Source of the DNA: PALSA-894 sp963734185
GTDB lineage: Bacteria; Pseudomonadota; Alphaproteobacteria; Rhizobiales; Xanthobacteraceae
Length of the DNA stretch: 64,000 bases
Direction of reading: 5' to 3'
Assembly: GCA_963734185.1 (NCBI GenBank)
Contig: CAVTGA010000001.1
Coordinates: 682,001-746,000 of the forward strand
Shown here: piece after piece, positions 54,502-63,886 of the stretch
Layout of the letters: each line of letters opens with the position of its first letter
How positions within the stretch are numbered: position 1 is the first letter of the stretch
Notes under the pieces: model-generated
Seen by the model: the letters and a program-made list of their open reading frames with translations, nothing else
What the model was told of the DNA's origin: nothing
Databases searched by the model: none
Translations under genes and position numbers: made by a program

Positions 54502-55230
54502 ATGTCGTTGCCCGCCGCGCCGCCGTCGTCCTTGATCGCCTTTATCGCGGGCTTCCGCGCCACCTGGACTTCGGTGTTCAGCTACGTCCTGTTCGGCACC
54601 TATCTCGGCATCGGCGCGCTGGCGCACGACTTCGGCTTCAGCGTCACGTGGGCGTTCTTCTCCACCATCCTGGTATGGGCCGGCCCCGCCCAGGTGATCC
54701 TGATCTCGGCGCTCGGCGCGGGCGCGAGCCACATCGAGGTCGCGGTCGCCGTGGGCTTGAGCGGCGTGCGGCTCTTGCCGATGGTGGTGGCGCTGCTGCC
54801 GATGATCAAGACTCCGCAGACACGGTCCTGGACCTTGCTGCTGCCGGCACACTTCACCGCGGTGAGCATGTGGGTCGAGGCGCTCCGGCTCCTGCCCAAG
54901 GTGCCGCGCGAGAACCGCATCGCGTTCTGCAACGGGCTCGGCTGCGGCTACGGCGTGACGGCGATCAGCGCCACGGTGGTCGGCTTCTACCTCGCCGCCA
55001 AGCTGCCGCCGCTGATGAGCGCGGGCCTGTTGTTCCTGACGCCGCTCGCGTTCTTCATGTCCACCCTGCGCAACGCGCGCATGCTGGTCGACCGCCTCGC
55101 GCTCGCGTTCGGTCTCGTGCTCGGACCGCTGTTTGCCTGGTGGCAGGTCGGACTCGACCTGATGTGGAGCGGAATCGCGGCCGGCACCGCCGCCTATTTC
55201 ACGCACCGCTTGCGCGAGGTGCTGCGATGA
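54502..55230 (+). CDS. azlC: AzlC family transporter subunit
   Basis: 242 residues from ATG 54502, with about seven hydrophobic helices. GFRATWTSVFSYVLFGTYLGIGALAHDFGFS and TILVWAGPAQVILISALGAGAS match the AzlC pattern. AzlCD pairs export branched-chain amino acids and analogues. The partner gene overlaps its stop by ATGA. Substrate inferred from family. Confidence 0.87.
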   Translation: MSLPAAPPSSLIAFIAGFRATWTSVFSYVLFGTYLGIGALAHDFGFSVTWAFFSTILVWAGPAQVILISALGAGASHIEVAVAVGLSGVRLLPMVVALLPMIKTPQTRSWTLLLPAHFTAVSMWVEALRLLPKVPRENRIAFCNGLGCGYGVTAISATVVGFYLAAKLPPLMSAGLLFLTPLAFFMSTLRNARMLVDRLALAFGLVLGPLFAWWQVGLDLMWSGIAAGTAAYFTHRLREVLR

Positions 55231-55574
55231 GCGCGCTCACGGGCGAGTTCGGCGCCTATCTGGCGCTGATCCTCGTGGGCTTCCTGCCCAACGAGATATG
55301 GCGCTGGCTCGGCGTCGTGTTCGCGCGCGGGCTCGACGAGGGCTCCGAGATCCTGGTGTGGGTGCGCGCGGTCGCGACCGCGATCCTGGCCGGCGTCATC
55401 GCCAAGCTGACGATCTTCGCCCCGGGCGTGCTCGCCACCGTGCCGACGTCCGTGCGGCTCGGCGCGGTCGCGGCCGGGTTCGCGGCGTTCGTGTTGATCC
55501 GCCGCTCGGTGTTCGCGGGCGTGATCGCGGGCGAGGTGGCGCTGATCGGCGGCGCGCTCCTGTTCGCGGGTTGA
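55227..55574 (+). CDS. azlD: AzlD family transporter subunit
   Basis: 115 residues with four hydrophobic segments; LALILVGFLPNEIWRWLGVVFARGLDEGSEILVWVRAVATAILAGVI fits AzlD. It starts within the azlC stop (ATGA), the expected translational coupling of the two subunits. The acetyltransferase gene follows after 11 bp. Confidence 0.85.
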   Translation: MSALTGEFGAYLALILVGFLPNEIWRWLGVVFARGLDEGSEILVWVRAVATAILAGVIAKLTIFAPGVLATVPTSVRLGAVAAGFAAFVLIRRSVFAGVIAGEVALIGGALLFAG

Positions 55575-55585
55575 GGGGTTTCTCG

Positions 55586-55933
55586 ATGTCGGAAGTTCTC
55601 AGGCAAACGGAGGGCCGTTACGGCGATCTGCCCGCCCGGACGCTGTCGATCCGGAACGTCGCGACCGACCCTGCGGCGCGCCGCCGCGGCATCGCGCGTT
55701 CGTTGATCGCCGCCGCCGCCGAATGGGCGGCGGAGAAGCAGGCGGAGCGGATCGATCTGACGGTATGGTCGTTCAACGTCGCCGCGCTTGAAATGTATCG
55801 CAGGATCGGTTTTGCCGCCGCCTATACCGGCTTGATGGTCAAGCCGTCGGACGTGATCGCGCGCTTGGGCAGCGGACGATTGCCGCAGGTGCGCCCGCGG
55901 TCGCGGCGGTGGTGGCTGCCGTGGCGGCGCTGA
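55586..55933 (+). CDS. Short GNAT acetyltransferase
   Basis: 115 residues from ATG 55586. The acetyl-CoA-binding motif VATDPAARRRGIARSLIAAAAEWA (R-x-x-G-I-A) is at about 25-48, and LTVWSFNVAALEMYRRIGFA is the C-terminal GNAT signature. The first strands of the usual fold are missing, since ordinary GNATs have about 50 residues before motif A. The region upstream in frame overlaps azlD and is not GNAT-like. Either a minimal or an N-truncated enzyme. Confidence 0.75.
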   Translation: MSEVLRQTEGRYGDLPARTLSIRNVATDPAARRRGIARSLIAAAAEWAAEKQAERIDLTVWSFNVAALEMYRRIGFAAAYTGLMVKPSDVIARLGSGRLPQVRPRSRRWWLPWRR

Positions 55934-55945
55934 CGTGCGCGTTTG

Positions 55946-56371
55946 CTACGAGCGCAGCGCCGCCGCCAGCCTGAGCGCCTGTTCCGACAACACGGCCGGC
56001 TCTTCCTTCACGCTCGCGGGCGGTTTGAGCGCAGCGCCGTCCTTGCGCGGGATGACGTGGACGTGCAGGTGGAACACGACCTGGCCGCCGGCCGGCTCGT
56101 TGAACTGCTGCAGGGTGATGCCGTCGGCGCCGAACACCTTCATTGCCGCGTTGGCGACCTTCTGCGCCACCTGCATCAGGTGGGCGAGATCGCCCGGATC
56201 GACATCGAGCAGGTTGCGCGCGGGCGACTTCGGCAGCACCAGGGTGTGGCCGGGGGCGCGCGGCATGATGTCGAGGAAGGCGAGCGCGCGCTCGTCCTCG
56301 TAGACCTTGTGGCAGGGCAGCTCGCCGCGCAGGATCTTGGCGAAGATATTGTTCGGATCGTAGCTCGCCAT
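55946..56371 (-). CDS. HIT family hydrolase
   Basis: 141 residues. The histidine triad is His101-L-His103-V-His105 in FHLHVHVIPR. IFAKILRGELPCHKVYEDERALAFLDIMPRAPGH is the standard HIT start. Nucleotide phosphoramidase or hydrolase (Hint branch), cytoplasmic. Confidence 0.93.
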   Translation of the reverse strand: MASYDPNNIFAKILRGELPCHKVYEDERALAFLDIMPRAPGHTLVLPKSPARNLLDVDPGDLAHLMQVAQKVANAAMKVFGADGITLQQFNEPAGGQVVFHLHVHVIPRKDGAALKPPASVKEEPAVLSEQALRLAAALRS

Positions 56372-56414
56372 TGCCGTCTCCCTGCCAACCGTGTCGCAAG
56401 CGCGGAGAGCAAGG

Positions 56415-57617
<1,203 letters not shown>

Positions 57618-57640
57618 GCCGGCATGATACGAGACCGCGT

Positions 57641-58381
57641 TCACGGCCGGAAACCCTCGAAAATCATCTGGTCGGCCCAGCGCCTGGCATGCCTGCGGTC
57701 GTCCTCGCGGCGCACCGTCCAGGCCAGCAGCGGCAGACCGAACAGATTGCGCGCGATCCAGGGCCCCGGCGCGGGCAGGTCCTGCACGCGATAGGCCACG
57801 AAATGCGGGCGCGTGCGCAAGCCGTGCAGCAGGTGGGCGAACGAGCGCTTCCGACCGGCGCTCATGCGCGCCCATTCGTCATGTTCATAATGGCGCTCGG
57901 CGACGATGCCGCGCGGCAATCCCGCGGCCAGGTTGCGCACGGCAGCGACCACGTCCGGGTCGAACGACATGACGGCGACCGGGCCGGCGTAACCTTCGAG
58001 CACCGCGGCGGTGCGCTCGACGAGGCGCTGGCTGCCGTCAAATCGGCTCTTCAGTTCGATCACCAGCGGGCTGCGCCCGGCGACCAGATCGCACAGCTCG
58101 CCGAGCGTGATCATGCGGTCGGCGGTCGCCTTGAAGCGCACCTGTTTGAGCTCCGCCGCCGTCATCGCGTCGAGCGGCCCGCTGCCCTCGGTGAGACGGC
58201 CGAGCGCATGGTCGTGATGCACCATGGCTTCGCCGTCGGCGCTGATCTGCAGGTCGGTCTCGATGGCGTAACCGCCCGCGATCGCCGCCGCGAACGCGCT
58301 CGCCGTGTTCTCGATCGTGCCGGCATCGTGCAGGCCGCGATGGGCGATAGGGCGGGCGGTGAGCCAGTCGAGGCCGGGCAT
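57641..58381 (-). CDS. Glycerophosphodiester phosphodiesterase
   Basis: 246 residues, no signal peptide. GDPD motifs: IAHRGLHDAGTIENTASAF (His14, Arg15, Glu24), GYAIETDLQISADGEAMVHHDHALGRLT with the metal-binding Glu and Asp, and a later LVIELKSRF. Cleaves glycerophosphodiesters to glycerol-3-phosphate in the cytoplasm. Same strand as, and 12 bp after, the RidA gene. Confidence 0.92.
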   Translation of the reverse strand: MPGLDWLTARPIAHRGLHDAGTIENTASAFAAAIAGGYAIETDLQISADGEAMVHHDHALGRLTEGSGPLDAMTAAELKQVRFKATADRMITLGELCDLVAGRSPLVIELKSRFDGSQRLVERTAAVLEGYAGPVAVMSFDPDVVAAVRNLAAGLPRGIVAERHYEHDEWARMSAGRKRSFAHLLHGLRTRPHFVAYRVQDLPAPGPWIARNLFGLPLLAWTVRREDDRRHARRWADQMIFEGFRP

Positions 58382-58393
58382 GAGTCGCGAAAT

Positions 58394-58861
58394 CTAGCTG
58401 ACCTCGAACAGGCCCTCGACTTCGACGGCGGCATCGAGCGGCAGCACGGCAACGCCGATGGTGGTGCGCGCATGCCGGCCCTTGTCGCCGAACGCCGTCA
58501 CCATGAGGTCGGAGGCGCCGTTCATCACCTTGGGCGTTTCGAGGAAATCCGGCGCCGCGTTGATGAACCCGCCCAGGCGCACGACGCGCACGACCTTGTC
58601 GAGGTCGCCGAGCGCGGCCTTGATCTGGCCGAACACATTGATGGCGCAGGCGCGCGCCGCCTTCTGCCCGTCTTCGACCGATACGCCCGCTCCGAGCTTG
58701 CCCTTGGCCACCAGGTTTCCTTCGGCGTCGAAGCAAAGCTGTCCGGAAACGACCAGCAGATTGCCGGTGCGAACGAACCCGACATAGTTGGCGACCGGCG
58801 CGGCCGGCGCATGGAGCGCGATTCCGAGGTCCGCGAGCTTCTTCTCCACCGTTCCCGGCAT
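58394..58861 (-). CDS. RidA family protein
   Basis: 155 residues, YjgF/YER057c/UK114 fold. YVGFVRTGNLLVVSGQLCFDAEGNLVAKGKLG, ACAINVFGQIKAALGDLDKVVRVVRLGGFINAAPDF and TTIGVAVLPLDAAVEVEGLFEV are the family blocks. Of the longer RidA branch without the catalytic RPAR Arg of E. coli RidA at the usual place, so 2-aminoacrylate deaminase activity is not certain. Likely co-transcribed with the GDPD gene. Confidence 0.87.
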   Translation of the reverse strand: MPGTVEKKLADLGIALHAPAAPVANYVGFVRTGNLLVVSGQLCFDAEGNLVAKGKLGAGVSVEDGQKAARACAINVFGQIKAALGDLDKVVRVVRLGGFINAAPDFLETPKVMNGASDLMVTAFGDKGRHARTTIGVAVLPLDAAVEVEGLFEVS

Positions 58862-58890
58862 GATGTCCTCCTCGCAACGCCCCGTCGCAC

Positions 58891-58931
58891 TTTGCCGCGC
58901 ATTGTGTGCGAACTTCGGGTTCGGGCACCAG
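58891..58931. repeat. Partial family A repeat remnant
   Basis: TTTGCCGCGCATTGTGTGCG followed by AACTTCGGGTTCGGGCACCAG matches the 3' half of the second hairpin of family A (128-169) with a few changes. The other half is gone. Confidence 0.75.
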
Positions 58932-59024
58932 CCCTGTCTTGACCGATCGGCAACCGCGGCGCAAGCGGTTGCGGGAGGTCCGTCGCGCCCCTATGTTGCG
59001 GCCGGGGCCAGGCCGGAGATTCGA

Positions 59025-59900
59025 ATGTTGCTCGGAAAGACGCCCGTCCGCATTGCCCTCGCGATGATCGCCGCAGGCTGGGTGCTCGGTCCGCTGCCTG
59101 CGGCGCTCGGCCAGGGTGCGGCCAAGCCGCCCAATCTTGCGCCGCCAAAATTTGCGCCGCATGTGGCGATCTACGACCTCAAGCTGACCAATTCGCGCGG
59201 CAAGCGCGCGCTCGAATCCGTGCACGGGCGCATCGTCTACGACTTCTCCGGCAGCCTTTGCGAGGGCTACGCGCTGCAGTTCCGGCAGGTGACGGAGCTC
59301 ACTTCCGAGGGCAAGGTGGCGGTGAGCGATCTGCGCTCGACCACGTTCGAGCAGGGCGATGCCCAAGGCTTCCGCTTCCGCTCGGAGAACTTCATGGATC
59401 GCAGGCAGATCGGCAATGTCGACGGCAACGCCGAGCGCAACGGCTCCAACGTCGCGATCAAGCTCAGCAAGCCGCAGGGCAAGACGTTCGACGTCGGCGC
59501 GGTGGCGTTCCCGACCGATCATATGCGCCGGATCATCGAAGCGGCGCAGGCCGGGCAGACGCTGTTGGAAGTCGACGTGTTCGACGGCTCGGAGAACGGC
59601 GAGAAGGTCTATCAGTCGCTGACCGTGATCGGCCGCAAGATCCAGCCGGACGAGAAGAACCCGACCGACGCCGCCGCGGGTCAGGCGCTGCTCGCGGGCC
59701 TTGCGCGCTGGCCGGTCACCATCAGCTATTTCGACAAGTCCGAGAAGAAGGACGGCGGCGAGCAGCTCCCGGTCTACGCGATCGCCTTCGAGTTGTACGA
59801 GAACGGCGTGTCGCGGGCGCTGCGTCTCGACTACGGCGACTTCGTCGTCGAAGGCGTGATGTCCTCGCTCGAGCTGAAAGCCGCGAAGCCTTGCGGGTAG
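59025..59900 (+). CDS. DUF1849 family periplasmic protein (EipB-like)
   Basis: 291 residues from ATG 59025. Signal peptide about 1-29 (ends ALGQ). The mature region is beta-rich: HVAIYDLKLTNSRGKRALESVHGRIVYDF, then LSKPQGKTFDVGAVAFPTDHM and VSRALRLDYGDFVVEG. Cys79 and Cys290 fit the conserved disulfide pair of Brucella EipB, a periplasmic beta-spiral protein needed for cell-envelope integrity. Monocistronic; the role here is inferred by homology. Confidence 0.88.
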   Translation: MLLGKTPVRIALAMIAAGWVLGPLPAALGQGAAKPPNLAPPKFAPHVAIYDLKLTNSRGKRALESVHGRIVYDFSGSLCEGYALQFRQVTELTSEGKVAVSDLRSTTFEQGDAQGFRFRSENFMDRRQIGNVDGNAERNGSNVAIKLSKPQGKTFDVGAVAFPTDHMRRIIEAAQAGQTLLEVDVFDGSENGEKVYQSLTVIGRKIQPDEKNPTDAAAGQALLAGLARWPVTISYFDKSEKKDGGEQLPVYAIAFELYENGVSRALRLDYGDFVVEGVMSSLELKAAKPCG

Positions 59901-60013
59901 CCTCATGGTGAGGAGCGTCGCGAAGCGACGCGTCTCGAACCATGGCCCGAACCTCGGAGCCTGATGCCATCCTTCGAGACGCCGCGCTTGCGCGCGGCTC
60001 CTCAGGATGAGGG
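59901..60013. repeat. CCTGAGGAGC palindromic repeat, family C, copy 2
   Basis: CTCATGGTGAGGAGCGTCGC...GACGCGTCTCGAACCATGG, then CATCCTTCGAGACGCCGCGC with GCGCGCGGCTCCTCAGGATGAGG. It begins just after the stop of the EipB gene and fills the gap to the convergent DNA polymerase IV gene. Confidence 0.85.
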
Positions 60014-60026
60014 CGGAACTACTTCC

Positions 60027-61316
60027 TCACTCGTCGTCGTCGTCCGCGTCCGCCGCGCGCGTTGCGTCGAACACCAAGCCCTTGACCAGCGCGGCGCGGC
60101 CGAATTTCTCGCGCACGCGGTCGACCGCGTGCTCGGCCGCGGCGGTGCGCTCGCCGTGGCGGTCGACCAGGTCCGCGCCGTCGGCCTTGCCGGCGTCGGC
60201 GAGCTGCGAGACGCCGATGCCGATCAGCCGATAGCGCGTGCCGTCGATCTCGCGTGCCAGCAGGTCGCGCCCGGCGGCGAAAATCCGCGCCGCGAGCCGC
60301 GTCGGCTCGCCGAGCGAGCGCGCCCGCGTCCGCAGCTTGAAGTCGGCCGTCTTGAGCTTGAGGGTCACGGTGGAGCCTGCGATGCCCTTGTGCTTGAGCC
60401 GCGCCGACACGCGCTCGCTGAGCGACCATAACCGCCGCTCGAGCGGCTTGTAGGACGCGATGTCTTCCTCGAAGGTCGTTTCGGCCGAAACGCTCTTGAC
60501 CTCGCGGTCGGACCGCACCGCGCGGTCGTCGATCCCGCGCGCCAGCCGCCACAACCGTCGGCCCTCGCTGCCGTAGCGGCGCATCAGGTCGGATTCCTCC
60601 GCCGCCTGCAGATTGGCGACGGTAACGAAGCCGTCGTGCTGCAGCCGCGCCTGCGTGGCCTTGCCGACGCCCCAGATGAAGCCGACCGGCTTCGGCGCGA
60701 GGAACGCGCGCGCTTCCGCCTGGCCGAGGACCGCAAAGCCGCGCGGCTTGTCGAGGTCGGACGCGATCTTGGCGAGGAACTTGTTGGCCGAGAGCCCGAT
60801 CGACACGGTGATGCCGATCTCCTTCTCGACGCGGGCGGCGAAGCGCACGAGCGATTTTGCCGCGCTCATCCGGTGCAGACGCTCGGTGCCGGTGAGATCC
60901 ATGAAGGCTTCGTCGATCGACAACGGCTCGACCAGCGGGGTGAGCTCGATCATCAGCCGCCGCACCTCGCGCCCAACGCCGGCATATTTCGCCATGTCGG
61001 GCGGGATCACGATGGCGTGCGGACACAGCCGCCGCGCCTGGAACATGGGCATCGCCGAACGGACGCCGTAGGTGCGCGCGACGTAGCACGCGGTCATGGC
61101 AACCCCGCGGCGCCCGCCGCCGACGATGACCGGCTTGTCGGCGAGCGTTGGATCGTCGCGCTTCTCGATCGCCGCATAGAAGGCGTCGCAGTCGACATGG
61201 GCGATCGAGAGCCGGTCGATTTCCGCGTGGTGGGCAAGGCGCGGCGAGCCGCAGGCCGGACAGCGCACCGGCCGGTCCGTGACGTCCGCCAGGCAGTCGC
61301 GGCAGAAGCCGGCCAT
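60027..61316 (-). CDS. dinB: DNA polymerase IV (Y-family) with N-terminal zinc-ribbon-like motif
   Basis: 429 residues from ATG 61316; ATG 61322 (two residues longer) is equally possible. Residues 1-25 carry C5-x-x-C8 and C19-x-x-C22, a small zinc-binding motif found in alphaproteobacterial DinB. The Y-family core: HVDCDAFYAAIEKR (Asp42, Asp44), KPVIVGGGRRGVAMTACYVARTYGVRSAMPMF, SIDEAFMDLTG, SANKFLAKIASDLDKP. Thumb and little-finger regions follow. It lacks a clear C-terminal beta-clamp motif in my reading. The start codon abuts a family D repeat, so its native upstream region was probably replaced. Confidence 0.92.
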   Translation of the reverse strand: MAGFCRDCLADVTDRPVRCPACGSPRLAHHAEIDRLSIAHVDCDAFYAAIEKRDDPTLADKPVIVGGGRRGVAMTACYVARTYGVRSAMPMFQARRLCPHAIVIPPDMAKYAGVGREVRRLMIELTPLVEPLSIDEAFMDLTGTERLHRMSAAKSLVRFAARVEKEIGITVSIGLSANKFLAKIASDLDKPRGFAVLGQAEARAFLAPKPVGFIWGVGKATQARLQHDGFVTVANLQAAEESDLMRRYGSEGRRLWRLARGIDDRAVRSDREVKSVSAETTFEEDIASYKPLERRLWSLSERVSARLKHKGIAGSTVTLKLKTADFKLRTRARSLGEPTRLAARIFAAGRDLLAREIDGTRYRLIGIGVSQLADAGKADGADLVDRHGERTAAAEHAVDRVREKFGRAALVKGLVFDATRAADADDDDE

Positions 61317-61410
61317 CGTCATGCCCGGCCTTGTGCCGGGCATCCACGTCTTTCTTCCTTGCAACGCGAAAAGTAAGACGTGGATGGCCGGGACAAGCCC
61401 GGCCATGACG
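61317..61410. repeat. ATGCCCGGCC palindromic repeat, family D, copy 2
   Basis: Two palindromes: ATGCCCGGCCTTGTGCCGGGCAT and ATGGCCGGGACAAGCCCGGCCAT, separated by CCACGTCTT...AAGACGTGG arms. It sits exactly between the DinB start codon and the end of the DUF3572 gene and provides the last 30 or so codons of the latter. Confidence 0.87.
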
Positions 61411-61576
61411 GAGCCAGGAAGGCAGGTTCGCGCGCCGCCTGGCGAATCGTCTCGGCCGCGATCCCGCTGGCGTGAAGAAAATCTGCCAGCCGCGCCGGCT
61501 CCTCGGCAAGGTAGCTCAATGCCTGAATTGCAAGCGATTCCGCGATGTTGCGGGTGATTCTTGAAACTTGCGGCAT
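61319..61576 (-). CDS. DUF3572 family protein, C-terminus replaced by repeat sequence
   Basis: 85 residues. The first 53 (AESLAIQALSYLAEEPARLADFLHASGIAAETIRQAAREPAFL) match DUF3572. In that family a further stretch with an acidic end normally follows; here the frame runs into the family D repeat and encodes APSWPGLSRPSTSYFSRCKEE, a translation of the repeat itself. So the native C-terminal third has been lost. The gene is divergent from divK. Function of DUF3572 is unknown to me. Confidence 0.75.
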   Translation of the reverse strand: MPQVSRITRNIAESLAIQALSYLAEEPARLADFLHASGIAAETIRQAAREPAFLAPSWPGLSRPSTSYFSRCKEERRGCPAQGRA

Positions 61577-61708
61577 GATCGGCCGTTTGCCTTTCCGTAA
61601 CGTATCGCCATTAGGGTTTTAATCAGATTACGCCCATTTGCGTCCGGGGCGCGATTCGATTGCCGGGCACTCAAGCGGTGCGGCCGGCGGGAAGGGGCCG
61701 AAGTGGCC

Positions 61709-62080
61709 ATGGCCAAGACCGTCCTCATCGTGGAGGACAATGAGCTGAACATGAAGCTCTTCCACGACCTTTTGGAGGCCCACGGCTACGAGACCGTGGG
61801 CACGCGCAACGGCATCGAAGCGCTCGAGCTCGCGCGCCGGCATCGTCCGGACCTGATCATCATGGACATCCAGCTGCCCGAAGTGTCCGGCCTGGAAGTG
61901 ACCAAGTGGCTCAAGGACGATCCCGATCTGCAGTCGATTCCGGTGGTCGCGGTCACGGCCTTCGCCATGAAGGGCGACGAGGAGCGCATCCGGGAAGGGG
62001 GCTGCGAGGCCTATCTGTCGAAGCCGATCTCGGTCGGCAAGTTCATCGAGACGGTCCGGCATTTTCTCGGTTCAGCCTGA
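61709..62080 (+). CDS. divK: Single-domain response regulator DivK
   Basis: 123 residues from ATG 61709 (a GTG at 61703 is possible). Receiver domain only: acidic pair near Glu9-Asp10 (LIVEDNELNMKLFHDLLEAHGY), phospho-acceptor Asp53 (LIIMDIQLPEVSG), and Lys105 (LSKPISV). Sequence and the pleD gene 10 bp downstream identify it as DivK, which works through DivJ/PleC kinases to control CckA and hence CtrA and the cell cycle. Confidence 0.95.
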   Translation: MAKTVLIVEDNELNMKLFHDLLEAHGYETVGTRNGIEALELARRHRPDLIIMDIQLPEVSGLEVTKWLKDDPDLQSIPVVAVTAFAMKGDEERIREGGCEAYLSKPISVGKFIETVRHFLGSA

Positions 62081-62090
62081 GGAGCGACGT

Positions 62091-63464
62091 TTGACCGCAC
62101 GCATTCTCGTCGTCGACGACGTCCCCGCCAACGTGAAGCTGCTCGAAGCACGGCTTACCGCCGAATACTTCGACGTGACCACCGCCATGTCCGGCGCCGA
62201 GGCGCTCGCCATCTGCGAGCGGGCGCAGTGCGACATCGTCCTGCTCGACGTGATGATGCCGGGAATGGACGGCTTCGAGGTGTGCCGGCGGCTCAAGGCC
62301 AATCCGGTGACGCACCACATTCCGGTGGTGATGGTGACCGCGCTCGACCAGCCCTCGGACCGCGTGCAGGGGCTCGAGGTCGGCGCGGACGATTTCCTCA
62401 CCAAGCCGGTGTCCGACATCGCGCTGCTCGCGCGCGTGCGTTCGCTGGTGCGCCTGAAGATGGCGGCCGACGAGCTGCGCATGCGGGCGCTGACCTCGCG
62501 CGAGATCGGCATCAACGACCCGGAGCTTGCGGCCATCGCCGAGACCGGCCGCAACGGCCGCGTCCTCCTGGTCGACGACCGCCGCGCCACCTACGAGCGG
62601 ATCGCAGGGATCCTCACCGCGGAGCACACCGTCGACGTCGAGCCTAGTCCGCAGGAGGCGGTGTTCCACGTCGCGGAGACCGACTACGAGGTGCTGATCG
62701 TCTCGCTCGGGCTGGAGAATTTCGACGGCCTGCGGCTGTGCAGCCAGGTTCGTTCGCTCGACCGTACCCGCAATCTTCCGATCCTCGTCATCGCCGAAGC
62801 AGAGGACAGCGCGCGGCTGCTGCGCGGGCTCGAAATCGGCGTCAACGACTACCTGGTCCGCCCGATCGACAAGAACGAGCTGCTGGCGCGCGTGCGCACC
62901 CAGATCCGCAAGAAACGCTACACTGCGCGGCTGCGCGACAACGTGCAGATGTCGATGGAGATGGCGATCACCGACGCGCTCACCGGCCTCTACAATCGCC
63001 GCTACATGGAGAGCCATCTCACGACCCTGGTCGATCAGGCGGCGGCGCGCGGCAAGCCGTTGTCGCTGCTCGTGCTCGACATCGATTATTTCAAGGCGAT
63101 CAACGACACGCACGGGCATGACGCCGGCGACGACGTGCTGCGCGAGTTCGCGACCCGCGTGCGCAAGTCGATCCGCGGCATCGACCTGGCCTGCCGTTTC
63201 GGCGGCGAGGAATTCGTCATCGTGATGCCGGAGACCGACATGGCGGTGGCGGCGCTCGTCGCCGAGCGGATTCGGCGAGGGATTGCCGGCGATCCGTTCC
63301 CGATCGAGCAGGGCGCCAAGGCCATCGAGGTGACGCTGTCGATCGGGCTTGCGGCACTCGGCGGGGCGGACGACAACGGCGCCAGCATCCTCAAGCGCGC
63401 CGATCAGGCGCTCTATCGCGCCAAGCGCGACGGACGCAACCGGGTCGTCGCCGACGCGGCTTGA
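62091..63464 (+). CDS. pleD: PleD-type diguanylate cyclase response regulator
   Basis: 457 residues from TTG 62091 with AGGAG upstream. REC1 has Asp53 (IVLLDVMMPGMDGFE); REC2 (about 155-270) is degenerate, reading VLIVSLGLENFDG where the Asp would be; the GGDEF domain (about 290-455) has an intact GGEEF at 371-375 with an RGID inhibitory site just before it. Phosphorylation of REC1 drives dimerisation and c-di-GMP synthesis, linked to the swarmer-to-stalked type transition. Co-transcribed with divK. Confidence 0.95.
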   Translation: MTARILVVDDVPANVKLLEARLTAEYFDVTTAMSGAEALAICERAQCDIVLLDVMMPGMDGFEVCRRLKANPVTHHIPVVMVTALDQPSDRVQGLEVGADDFLTKPVSDIALLARVRSLVRLKMAADELRMRALTSREIGINDPELAAIAETGRNGRVLLVDDRRATYERIAGILTAEHTVDVEPSPQEAVFHVAETDYEVLIVSLGLENFDGLRLCSQVRSLDRTRNLPILVIAEAEDSARLLRGLEIGVNDYLVRPIDKNELLARVRTQIRKKRYTARLRDNVQMSMEMAITDALTGLYNRRYMESHLTTLVDQAAARGKPLSLLVLDIDYFKAINDTHGHDAGDDVLREFATRVRKSIRGIDLACRFGGEEFVIVMPETDMAVAALVAERIRRGIAGDPFPIEQGAKAIEVTLSIGLAALGGADDNGASILKRADQALYRAKRDGRNRVVADAA

Positions 63465-63886
63465 AAACCGCCCGACGTAAACCCTAACGCTTTACATTGT
63501 CTGCGAATTCGCCCGATTGCGACCGGGCGGAAGATTGATTTCCGCGCCGGTTCCTCTAGCCTTTTGCGGGACGGCGCGAAGGCGCAGGGTAGGGCCGGCC
63601 AGGGTCGAGAACCCGGCTCAAAATGTTGCCCACCCCACTGATAACCCTACGGAATGCTCAGGTCCGCCGCATCTCCTGGGTCCGTGGGGTTCGGCCGGTT
63701 CGGGGGCGGTGTGAGTGGCCTCCTCATGACACCGCTCCCGGCCGGCCACCACAGCGTGAGAGTTTGGCGAGACCTGTCCCCGTCGCCCGCAAACCTGTGG
63801 ATGGCGCGCCCCCACGCAGGCAAAAGGGCGCCCGCTGGGGACGCCCTTTCAGACCGGCGGCGCGGAGCCAGGCGCTACCTGAAGTC
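63465..63886. other. 422-bp non-coding region between pleD and rpmG
   Basis: No ORF that I can support. The stretch 63560-63800 is GC-rich with several potential stems, for example GCGGTGT (63706-63712) pairing with ACACCGC (63729-63735). It could hold a structured RNA, but I match none of the standard RNAs (4.5S, RNase P, tmRNA) by their conserved cores. The rpmG terminator lies at its right end. Confidence 0.4.
63822..63850 (-). terminator. Rho-independent terminator of rpmG
   Basis: On the minus strand: AAGGGCGTCC, loop CCAGC, GGGCGCCCTT, followed by TT. The 10-bp stem has one G-T pair. It lies 36 bp after the rpmG stop. Confidence 0.85.

Noticed and set aside
63618..63815. 65-codon minus-strand frame downstream of rpmG
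   Set aside because: Lies within a stem-rich non-coding region, no ribosome-binding site, composition unlike the other genes.
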